Below, piece after piece: positions 1 through 6,052 of a DNA stretch of 12,397 nucleotides. Under the pieces are notes generated by a model. The model searched no databases and had not been told where the DNA came from. It saw only the letters and a list, made by a program, of their open reading frames with translations. Positions within the stretch are counted from its first letter, which is position 1. Every line of letters begins with the position of its first letter. Source of the stretch: Pseudomonadota bacterium (GTDB taxonomy: Bacteria > Pseudomonadota > Gammaproteobacteria > Steroidobacterales > Steroidobacteraceae). Made by a program: the position numbers and the translations under genes. The stretch covers positions 1 to 12,397 of the forward strand of contig JAKBCE010000069.1 in the NCBI GenBank assembly GCA_021808195.1, written 5' to 3'.

Positions 1-2
1 TC

Positions 3-563
3 TACCGTCTGCTACGGGGCTCCTCCGAGGCGGAACGGCGGCGCGGTCATCAACTCATCGGCGCCGGGGATTTTGCCGCCGCGGCGGCGGCGTTCTCCGC
101 CGCAATCGCGGCCGATGCCGACAACGACGAGGCCAAACTGGACCTCGCGGATCTGCTGCTGAATCGCCTTCCCTCCCGCCCCGATGCGCGCCAGCTCGAA
201 CAAGCCGATCAGGCCCTCGCTGCGCTCGGACCACGGGGTCAGGCCGACACGCGGGCCACCGCACTGAAGACACGTCTTGCGAGTCTGCGAGAAGCTGCTG
301 CACTACCGGACCTCGCCACGCTGCGTGCACAGGTCACCGCCGATGGCGCGAATCTGCAAGCCCGCTCGGCACTCGCACAACGTTATATTGCCGACGGCGA
401 ACACGGCAAGGCGCTCGAAGAACTGCTCGAAATCATCAAGCGCGACCGCCAGTACGATGGCGGTGCGGCCCGACAGTCGTTCCTCTCGGTGCTAGAACTG
501 GCCGCCGGTGAGCCAGCCCTCGTCTCCGAGTACCGCAAGCGGCTCTCGTTGGTTCTGAACTGA
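3..563 (+). CDS. cnoX: CnoX/YbbN-like thioredoxin-fold co-chaperone, C-terminal TPR part (5' truncated)
   Basis: An open frame runs in from the left edge and stops with TGA at 561-563; 186 residues are visible. It begins with helical TPR-like repeats (GAGDFAAAAAAFSAAIAADADNDEA fits a TPR helix pair). It ends in the segment I recognise from the YbbN/CnoX C-terminus: 'ALAQRYIADGEHGKALEELLEIIKRDR', then 'ARQSFLSVLEL', then 'YRKRLSLVLN' (E. coli ends similarly with a KYRRQLYALL-type sequence). In the family an N-terminal thioredoxin fold precedes these repeats; CnoX protects clients from oxidative aggregation and hands them to DnaK and GroEL. The thioredoxin domain would lie left of the window, so its active-site cysteines cannot be checked. 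The gene is unrelated to the export operon and ends before a convergent gene. The family call rests on the C-terminal pattern alone. Confidence 0.8.
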   Translation, partial: YRLLRGSSEAERRRGHQLIGAGDFAAAAAAFSAAIAADADNDEAKLDLADLLLNRLPSRPDARQLEQADQALAALGPRGQADTRATALKTRLASLREAAALPDLATLRAQVTADGANLQARSALAQRYIADGEHGKALEELLEIIKRDRQYDGGAARQSFLSVLELAAGEPALVSEYRKRLSLVLN

Positions 564-575
564 CGCGATCGGCAG

Positions 576-612
576 GTCCGCACGCGCCGGCGCAATCACC
601 GCGCGTGCGGAC
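576..612. terminator. 12-bp perfect hairpin after cnoX, terminator-like
   Basis: GTCCGCACGCGC (576-587) and GCGCGTGCGGAC (601-612) are exact reverse complements separated by 13 nt. The stem starts 12 nt after the cnoX stop and lies between two convergent genes, which suits a transcript end. No T-run follows on either strand, so it is not a classical intrinsic terminator; it could be a 3'-end-stabilising stem or a bidirectional end. The remaining intergenic DNA to 746 holds only weak small inverted repeats (for example CGGCCC/GGGCCG at 700-715) that might serve the gene on the other strand. Confidence 0.4.
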
Positions 613-746
613 GCTCGTCCATGCCGGGCCGTGCGCCCGCGTGTCAGAATCCCGCCCTGAGCGCTCCTTGCGCTGTTCCTGACAGCACTCGAGCGATCCC
701 GGCCCCGACGGGCCGTTGAGCGGGTTGCCGGCTCTGCGCGGGACGG

Positions 747-1034
747 CTACTGCGGTCCGTGGCCGTGCGTCGCGCCCTTGAGCAGCGCGTCCACCTCGGC
801 TTCCGCCTTCAGCCAATCGTGCTCTTCACCGCCGGGCGCGAAGCCGCGGCGTTCGGCGTGGAAATACGCCGCCTGCGCAATCATGGCGCGCCGGGTCTCG
901 ACCGTGACGCTCGTGGCCGTCGCGGCTGAATTCCCTGTCGGCTTGGCTCGTCGCACCCGGCGTGCCGGTGCCTTGGGCGCAACGGGCTGCTCGGTTTTGG
1001 GCGTGGGGGTCGAATCGGAACGTCGAGTCGCCAT
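747..1034 (-). CDS. DUF2934 domain protein
   Basis: 95 residues. The first ~45 are a low-complexity, Lys/Arg/Pro/Ala-rich tail (KAPARRVRRAKP) that looks disordered and basic. Residues ~47-85 carry the DUF2934 pattern: 'RRAMIAQAAYFHAERRGFAPGGEEHDWLKAEAEVDALL', with the family's I-A-x-x-A-Y-x-x-A-x-x-R-G-F, an acidic D-W, and A-E-x-E-(V/I). The function of DUF2934 proteins is not established; they are small, soluble and common in proteobacteria. There is no signal peptide or membrane segment. The ATG is well supported by AGGAGG (complement of 1039-1044) four nt upstream. The gene is divergent from the exporter operon and shares its 299-bp upstream region, which may mean shared control or only proximity. 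Confidence 0.85.
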   Translation of the reverse strand: MATRRSDSTPTPKTEQPVAPKAPARRVRRAKPTGNSAATATSVTVETRRAMIAQAAYFHAERRGFAPGGEEHDWLKAEAEVDALLKGATHGHGPQ

Positions 1035-1036
1035 AA

Positions 1037-1050
1037 ATCCTCCTCAGGAT
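1037..1050 (-). promoter_or_regulatory. Strong Shine-Dalgarno of the DUF2934 gene, inside a small hairpin
   Basis: Read on the minus strand, ATCCT-GAGG-AGGAT can fold into a 5-bp stem with a 4-nt loop. The AGGAGG ribosome-binding site is split between loop and 3' arm, just before the ATG at 1034. The SD itself is clear and fixes the start; masking by the hairpin is only a possibility because the stem is short. Confidence 0.45.
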
Positions 1051-1080
1051 GGCTCCGTGCGCGAATTGCGGCACCAGGCT

Positions 1081-1103
1081 GTGCCCCCCCTTTCGGCGGG
1101 CAC
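1081..1103 (-). promoter_or_regulatory. Hairpin in the putative leader of the DUF2934 gene
   Basis: On the minus strand GTGCCC and GGGCAC form a 6-bp outer stem. Inside it two further C-G pairs can be capped by a GAAA (GNRA-type) tetraloop, with a G-rich internal loop between. It lies about 47 nt upstream of the DUF2934 start and would be in the leader if transcription begins further upstream. I found no convincing -35/-10 pair for this gene. Confidence 0.3.
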
Positions 1104-1192
1104 TCTGGCCTGCCGACGCGACAGGCTCACAGGATAGGCCCGAACGGTTGCGGGCGCCAACCCAGGCACTGAGATTTGTCCGTACTGGCGGT

Positions 1193-1227
1193 TGTCCGCG
1201 GACTGTCCGCTGTCCGCGACGCGGACA
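1193..1227. promoter_or_regulatory. Paired palindromic enhancer (UAS) for an NtrC-type activator
   Basis: Two inverted repeats share the half-site GTCCGC. The upstream one, GTCCGCGGAC (1194-1203), is a perfect 10-bp palindrome. The downstream one, TGTCCGCGACGCGGACA (1211-1227), has 8-bp perfect arms around one central base. Their centres are ~20.5 bp apart, two helical turns, so bound dimers would lie on the same face. Extra TGTCCG half-sites sit at 1177-1182 and 1204-1209. The palindromes are ~130 and ~110 bp upstream of the predicted sigma-54 start, the usual enhancer distance. The natural candidate binder is the regulator at 8352-9722. GlrR/QseF is known to bind TGTC-N10-GACA; the second site here is TGTC-N9-GACA, similar but not identical. 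Confidence 0.65.
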
Positions 1228-1273
1228 CTTCAGAACGCCATCCTTTTGTTCTGCGAGTGAAATTCTCAGGCCA

Positions 1274-1286
1274 AATCCGCAAGTTA
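1274..1286 (+). promoter_or_regulatory. Possible IHF site between enhancer and sigma-54 promoter
   Basis: AATCCGCAAGTTA fits the IHF consensus WATCARNNNNTTR at all specified positions except one (C in place of A). It lies between the enhancer and the -24/-12 element, in a locally AT-richer stretch, where IHF commonly bends DNA to bring an NtrC-type activator to sigma-54 polymerase. A short degenerate motif such as this arises by chance fairly often, so position is the main support. Confidence 0.3.
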
Positions 1287-1302
1287 CCCATGGGGTCCGC
1301 GT

Positions 1303-1318
1303 TGGCACGCGGCATGCA
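1303..1318 (+). promoter_or_regulatory. Sigma-54 (RpoN) -24/-12 promoter of the export operon
   Basis: TGGCACGCGGCATGCA matches the RpoN consensus TGGCACG-N4-TTGCA: a perfect TGGCACG block with GG at 1304-1305, and TGCA with GC at 1316-1317. The GG-to-GC spacing is exactly canonical, which RpoN promoters require. The only departure is A instead of the first T of TTGC. The predicted start of transcription is about 1329, five nt before the adaptor ATG. The palindromic sites upstream and the NtrC-type activator gene in the same cluster support it. It should drive adaptor, ATPase, both permeases and the TolC gene, and perhaps the regulator and kinase, since no other clear promoter was seen. Confidence 0.8.
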
Positions 1319-1333
1319 GACGCTGACTCAGCC

Positions 1334-2662
1334 ATGAGCATCCTAGACCTGAAATCCCCCCGTCCCGCCGCCGAGCCTTCGGCAGTGGTCAGCTCCATCC
1401 GCAACACCGCGGCACAGGATGTCGCCGCCGATGAACGGCCCCCCTGGCATCGACGCCCCCCGGTGCTCGCAGCGATCGCCGGCGCGCTCCTCCTGCTCGG
1501 CGTAGCCAGCTGGCTCATCTACGACTGGTCGCAATCCGGATCAGTGCTCTCCCTCAGCCGCCTGGAGACCACCGTCGTTGAACGTGGGCGGTTCGTTCAG
1601 GACGTCGCGGCCCGTGGGACGGTCATCGCGGCGGTGAGTCCGACACTGGTCGCGACCGCAGCCGGCACCGTTCACTACCGGGTACATGCCGGCGATCGCG
1701 TGCGCAAAGGCCAGATCCTCGCGGTAGTGACGAGCCCGCTACTGCAGAACGAATATCAGCGCCAGCTCGCCACGCTCAACAGCATGAACGCCGCCCTCGC
1801 CGAGGAACGCGTGAAGCTGCAGGAAGAATTGCTCACCAGTCAGCAGCGCGCCAATCTCGATGCGGTGCAGATGAACGCGCAGCTGCGCGAGCTGCAGCGT
1901 GCCCAGGCCGCCTGGAAGGTGCACGTCATCAGCGCCCGCCGCTACGATGGCGCCTACGACACGTTCTCGATCGCGCGGCTGAATTTCGAGCATGCGCGCG
2001 AGGACGCGCACCTCGCCAAGCGCAAGATTCTCCTGGATCTGCGCACCCGCACGCTCGCCCGCGACGCACAGGCGCTGAAAGTCGCCGAACTGCACAGCCG
2101 GATGAACGCCCTTCAGGTGCGCTCACCCGTTACCGGGCTTGTGGCCGACAGTGCCCAGCCCGATGAGAGTTACGTCGCGGAGAATCTGCCTCTGGTGACG
2201 GTCGTCGACCTCTCTGCGCTCGCGGTCCAGTTCCAGGTCGCCGAATCACTGGCGGGCGGCATTGCACCGGGCGTTCCGGCGCAGATCACCCTCGGCGGCG
2301 ATACGGTCAAGGGCGTGGTCACGGACATCGCACCGGCCGTGAAAGACGGGTGGGTCACCGGACGGCTGCGCTTCGAGGGGACCACGCCACCCGATCTGCG
2401 TCAGAACGAACAAGCGTCGGTGCGCATCATTCTCGGTCAGCACGCGAACGCTCTGTACATGGACCGCGGCGCCTACATCGGCCCTGAGACCCGATCCGTC
2501 TACGTGGTGCGCGGCAACACCGCCGTTCGCGTCCCCGTGACCTTCGGCGCCGCTTCCATCTCGGAGATCGAAGTCCTGCATGGACTGACCGCCGGCGAGA
2601 CCGTCGTGATTTCCAATCCCACCCGGCTGCACGATGCAGCCGCCGTCAAACTCTCGAAGTGA
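1334..2662 (+). CDS. HlyD/MacA-type periplasmic adaptor of a tripartite ABC exporter
   Basis: 442 residues from the ATG at 1334. Order: cytoplasmic N-tail (~1-43), one membrane anchor (~44-63, 'VLAAIAGALLLLGVASWLIY'), first lipoyl/barrel-sandwich half (~103-132, 'GDRVRKGQILAVV'), a long alpha-hairpin coiled coil (~135-258), second lipoyl half (~259-290, 'ALQVRSPVTGLV'), a beta-barrel (~295-370) and a membrane-proximal C-terminal domain. In MacA-like adaptors the hairpin meets the TolC tip and the proximal domain contacts the permease. The frame stays open upstream to 1049, but that extension crosses the enhancer and promoter and reads as non-protein, so I reject it. No Shine-Dalgarno precedes 1334; with the predicted transcription start near 1329 the mRNA would be almost leaderless. 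GTG in frame at codon 18 is a poorer alternative. First gene of the operon. Confidence 0.9.
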   Translation: MSILDLKSPRPAAEPSAVVSSIRNTAAQDVAADERPPWHRRPPVLAAIAGALLLLGVASWLIYDWSQSGSVLSLSRLETTVVERGRFVQDVAARGTVIAAVSPTLVATAAGTVHYRVHAGDRVRKGQILAVVTSPLLQNEYQRQLATLNSMNAALAEERVKLQEELLTSQQRANLDAVQMNAQLRELQRAQAAWKVHVISARRYDGAYDTFSIARLNFEHAREDAHLAKRKILLDLRTRTLARDAQALKVAELHSRMNALQVRSPVTGLVADSAQPDESYVAENLPLVTVVDLSALAVQFQVAESLAGGIAPGVPAQITLGGDTVKGVVTDIAPAVKDGWVTGRLRFEGTTPPDLRQNEQASVRIILGQHANALYMDRGAYIGPETRSVYVVRGNTAVRVPVTFGAASISEIEVLHGLTAGETVVISNPTRLHDAAAVKLSK

Positions 2663-2679
2663 CCCCCAGCGAGGCCGTC

Positions 2680-3399
2680 ATGCTCCGCATGCAGAATATC
2701 AGCAAGATCTACCGTACCGACCTGATCGAGACCCATGCGCTGCGTGAGCTGTCGCTCGAGGTCAAGGGCGGAGAATTCGTCGCCGTCAGCGGCCCGTCGG
2801 GCTCCGGCAAGACGACATTCCTGAATATCGCCGGGCTTCTCGAGACCTTCGACTCCGGCACCTATGAACTCGACGGCCGTGACGTGAGCCGCCTCTCGGA
2901 CGATGCCCGCTCGCGGATCCGCAACGAGAAGATCGGCTTCATTTTCCAGGGCTTCAATCTCATACCGGACCTGGACATCTTCGACAACGTCGATGTTCCC
3001 CTACGCTACCGGCGAATGAAGGCCGCCGAGCGCCGCAAACGCATCGAGAGCAGCCTCGAGCTGGTCGGCCTCGCTGCGCGCATGAAACACCTGCCGTCCC
3101 AGCTGTCCGGCGGCCAGCAGCAGCGCGTCGCCATCGCGCGGGCCATCGCCGGAGACCCGGCGCTGATCCTCGCCGATGAGCCGACCGGCAACCTCGACTC
3201 ACTCATGGCCCGCCAGATCATGGATCTGCTGGAGAAAATCAACGACATGGGTACCACGGTCATCCTCGTCACTCACGATCCGGAACTGGCGCGGCGCGCT
3301 GAACGCAACATTCACGTCGTCGACGGTGTGGTGCTCGACTCCCCGGCGCAGAGTCATACGCCGCAGCCAGGCCCGCAAGTGAGCCGCGCCGCGGACTGA
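2680..3399 (+). CDS. MacB/LolD-type ABC transporter ATP-binding protein
   Basis: 239 residues, a free-standing nucleotide-binding domain that powers the exporter at the inner-membrane face. Walker A GPSGSGKT (38-45), Q-loop Gln90, signature LSGGQ (142-146), Walker B with catalytic Glu in [12 protein letters not shown] (162-173), and H-loop His199 in VTHD are all intact. '[17 protein letters not shown]' and 'EPTGNLDS' are typical of the LolD/MacB/FtsE group, whose substrates leave from the membrane or periplasm rather than the cytoplasm. I chose ATG 2680 because GAGG lies six nt before it. A GTG at 2659 overlaps the adaptor stop (GTGA) and would add seven residues; it lacks its own Shine-Dalgarno but could be used by coupling. 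Unlike MacB, ATPase and permease are separate polypeptides. Confidence 0.93.
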   Translation: MLRMQNISKIYRTDLIETHALRELSLEVKGGEFVAVSGPSGSGKTTFLNIAGLLETFDSGTYELDGRDVSRLSDDARSRIRNEKIGFIFQGFNLIPDLDIFDNVDVPLRYRRMKAAERRKRIESSLELVGLAARMKHLPSQLSGGQQQRVAIARAIAGDPALILADEPTGNLDSLMARQIMDLLEKINDMGTTVILVTHDPELARRAERNIHVVDGVVLDSPAQSHTPQPGPQVSRAAD

Positions 3400-3415
3400 C
3401 ACCAGAGATACGCCC

Positions 3416-4762
3416 ATGCTCGGTTATTACATCCGTCTGGCGATCAAGAGCCTGCGCCGCACACCGGGCCTTACCGCGCTCATGATCGGCGCCATCGCAT
3501 TCGGCATCGCCGCCTGTATCGTGACGCTCACCGTCCATCACGCCATGGGGCGAAATCCCATCTGGTGGAAAAACAACGTGCTGTACGCGGTGACGATGAA
3601 CTCCTGGCCCCCCGGACAACCCTATGATCCGACCCACCCCGAGACCTCCCCGAACATGCTCACCTACCGGGACGCAACGTATCTCTACGGCTCGGACATC
3701 CCCAGGCGCAAGGCGCTGCTGAGCTTCGTACAGGGCGTCCTCGCCGGCGCACCTGATCAGGCCGCACCCGTGTGGGCAATGACGCGCGCCACCGACTCGG
3801 GGTTCTTCCACATGTTCGACGTACCGTTCGAGTACGGCGGCCCCTGGAGCGCGGCCGCCGATCGCGGACCCAAACCGGTCATCGTGCTCAGCCGCCGGAC
3901 CAACCAGCGTCTGTTCGGCGGACGCGACAGCGTCGGACGCACGATCCTCTGGAACAATCAGCGCTTCCAGATCGTCGGGGTACTCGCTCACTGGGACCCC
4001 AAGCCGCGCTTCTACGACCTCTCCGGCGCCTACGGCAGCAACTTCGGCCGTCCAGCGCCTGTGTTCGTGCCCTTCAATTGGGCCTCAACGCTGCACCTGT
4101 TCCCAAATGGGCACGTCAGTTGCTGGGTGGCGCCCGGTGCGAAGCCGATCGAAACCTACCGGCAATTGCTCGGCTCAAATTGTGTGTGGATCACCATGTG
4201 GGTCGAATTACCGAGCGCGACCCAGCGTGAACGGTTCCTCGACTTCATGAACGCGTATTGGGCGCAGCAACGCGGCATGGGACGCTTCCAGCGCCCCCGC
4301 GACAATCACATCTGGACCGTCAGTCAGTGGCTGAAGCGCCATCACATCGTCAGCAATGACAGCCGCCTGCTGTTGCGGGTGGCCTTCGCTTTCCTCGCCG
4401 TCTGCCTCATCAATACGATCGGGATCCTGCTCGCCAAATTCCTCCGTGGTGCGCCGCTTGCCGGTGTGCGGCGCGCACTCGGAGCGACACGTCGGCAGAT
4501 CTTTGCGCAGCACCTAATCGAAGTCGCGGTGCTCGCAGTGGCCGGTTCGGGTCTGGGACTGCTGCTCGGGGCCGGTGGACTCGCCGGGGTGAGAGTCCTT
4601 TACGCGCACAGCCACAGCGCCTACGGCGCACTGGCTCACTTCGATCTCATCGGCATCGCCTGGGCTCTGGGTCTCGCGGCGGCCGCCACACTCATCGCCG
4701 GGCTCTATCCGGCGTGGCGCATCGGCCGGGTCTCCCCGGCACGGTATCTCAAGAGTCAATGA
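3416..4762 (+). CDS. MacB/FtsX-type ABC permease A
   Basis: 448 residues with MacB-type topology: TM1 (~20-43), a large periplasmic domain (~44-317, MacB_PCD-like), then TM2 (~318-342), TM3 (~367-393) and TM4 (~409-432). The cytoplasmic segment 'GVRRALGATRRQIFAQHLIE' (350-369) between TM2 and TM3 is the usual FtsX-type stretch that couples to the ATPase. Distinctive features are 'NPIWWKN' just outside TM1 and two periplasmic cysteines (Cys236, Cys256) that could form a disulfide. The ATG lies 16 nt after the ATPase stop with a weak AGAGA in front. It is clearly different in sequence from the next gene, so the working transporter is probably an A/B heterodimer on an ATPase dimer; this is inference. 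Confidence 0.88.
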   Translation: MLGYYIRLAIKSLRRTPGLTALMIGAIAFGIAACIVTLTVHHAMGRNPIWWKNNVLYAVTMNSWPPGQPYDPTHPETSPNMLTYRDATYLYGSDIPRRKALLSFVQGVLAGAPDQAAPVWAMTRATDSGFFHMFDVPFEYGGPWSAAADRGPKPVIVLSRRTNQRLFGGRDSVGRTILWNNQRFQIVGVLAHWDPKPRFYDLSGAYGSNFGRPAPVFVPFNWASTLHLFPNGHVSCWVAPGAKPIETYRQLLGSNCVWITMWVELPSATQRERFLDFMNAYWAQQRGMGRFQRPRDNHIWTVSQWLKRHHIVSNDSRLLLRVAFAFLAVCLINTIGILLAKFLRGAPLAGVRRALGATRRQIFAQHLIEVAVLAVAGSGLGLLLGAGGLAGVRVLYAHSHSAYGALAHFDLIGIAWALGLAAAATLIAGLYPAWRIGRVSPARYLKSQ

Positions 4763-4786
4763 ACCGCATTTCAACCTGGTGAAACG

Positions 4787-5992
4787 ATGAGCCTGAACAT
4801 CCGCCCCCTACTGTCCTCGTTGACGCGCAGCCCCACCGGCGCGCTGCTGGTCGCGTTGCAGGTTGCCATCACGCTCGCGGTCCTCGTCAATGCTGCCTGG
4901 ATCGTGCGTCAGCGCATCGAGAAAATCGAACAGCCGACGGGCATCAATACACGCGACACCTTCGTGCTCGTGGTTTCCGGATCCTCGAGGAAATTCAATA
5001 TTGCCGCGGCAGAGAACGATGATCTCGCCTATCTGCGCGGCCTCGCAGGAGTCTCTGCCGCTACCGTGACGAGCGGGATTCCGCTCACCGGCAACGGCGG
5101 CGACACCGGACTGTATCTGCATCCGAACGAACGGGGCCGGCTCGTCGAAGCCGCGGACATCTCGGTCGATGCGCAGGGACTGAAGACGCTCGGTGTATCA
5201 CTCGTCTCGGGGCGGAATTTCCGCCCCGATGAAATCGTACCCTATACCCCGGGCACACAGGCCCCGGCAGCCGAAGCCATCGTTACCCAATCGCTCGCGC
5301 AGGCACTCTTTCCGCACGGCCACGCGCTCGGCAAGACCATCTATGGCAGCACGCCCAAGACCATCATCGGCATCGTGCGGAACTTCATGGGTCCGCAGCT
5401 GGGTCCACCCGTCTACGACACTGTTCTGTTTCCGACGCTACCGGGACAATACGGCGGCTATTACTTGCTGGTACGCACCAAGCCCGGCCAACGCAATGCG
5501 GTACTGCATCAGGCCAAGCAGCACATCAGCGTGGCGCACCGCCACGGTGTCGTTCAGTACGTGCAGACTCTCGCATCGGCCAAGCGGCAATTGCACTCCG
5601 CCAACCGGAACGTCGCCATCCTGCTCGCCATCGTGACCGCTTTCATGGTGGCCGTATGCTGCCTGGGGATCTTCGGACTCACGACGTTCAATGTTGCCAG
5701 CCGCACCCGCCAGATCGGCACGCACCGGGCGCTCGGCGCGCGGCGGCGGGACGTCGTGGCGCACTTTCTCCTCGAAGGCGCCCTGGTGCTCGGCAGCGGA
5801 GCGCTGCTCGGCAGTCTTCTCGCCCTGCTCATTGGCAGCTGGCTCACCGCACATTACGCCTTGCCGCGACTGAATCTTGCCTATCTGCTCGCGGGCATCA
5901 TCACCCTCATGGCCGTCGGCGAACTCGCCGCCTGGCAGCCGGCACAGCGCGCCGCGAGAATCCCGCCGTCCTTGGCGACACGTACGGTCTGA
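4787..5992 (+). CDS. MacB/FtsX-type ABC permease B
   Basis: 401 residues with the same topology as permease A: TM1 (~18-41), periplasmic domain (~42-275), TM2 (~276-303), TM3 (~325-355), TM4 (~364-385). 'NVASRTRQIGTHRALGARRRDVVAHFLLEGALVLGSG' (302-338) is the coupling segment running into TM3. The C-terminus 'QPAQRAARIPPSLATRTV' resembles the A-x-x-P-x-x-A-L-R end common in this family. It begins 24 nt after permease A with GGTGA four nt before the ATG. It has only a few residues in common with permease A, mostly in the FtsX-like parts, so this is an old division of labour rather than a recent duplicate. Expected partner of permease A in the inner membrane. Confidence 0.87.
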   Translation: MSLNIRPLLSSLTRSPTGALLVALQVAITLAVLVNAAWIVRQRIEKIEQPTGINTRDTFVLVVSGSSRKFNIAAAENDDLAYLRGLAGVSAATVTSGIPLTGNGGDTGLYLHPNERGRLVEAADISVDAQGLKTLGVSLVSGRNFRPDEIVPYTPGTQAPAAEAIVTQSLAQALFPHGHALGKTIYGSTPKTIIGIVRNFMGPQLGPPVYDTVLFPTLPGQYGGYYLLVRTKPGQRNAVLHQAKQHISVAHRHGVVQYVQTLASAKRQLHSANRNVAILLAIVTAFMVAVCCLGIFGLTTFNVASRTRQIGTHRALGARRRDVVAHFLLEGALVLGSGALLGSLLALLIGSWLTAHYALPRLNLAYLLAGIITLMAVGELAAWQPAQRAARIPPSLATRTV

Positions 5993-6052
5993 CCAGGAAT
6001 GCTTCGACGAATCGCCACTGCATGCACACATCCTTCCGCCAGAGCTTCGAGC

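Noticed and set aside
576..612. GTCCGC/GCGGAC arms of the hairpin after cnoX match the half-sites of the sigma-54 enhancer.
   Set aside because: The arms are 25 nt apart, far wider than in the enhancer palindromes, and the site lies between convergent gene ends; a transcript-end hairpin is simpler.
1049..1333. In-frame N-terminal extension of the adaptor by 95 codons.
   Set aside because: It crosses the palindromic enhancer and the sigma-54 promoter, has no Shine-Dalgarno, and its translation is Arg/Cys/Pro-rich without adaptor features; the membrane anchor follows the 1334 start normally.
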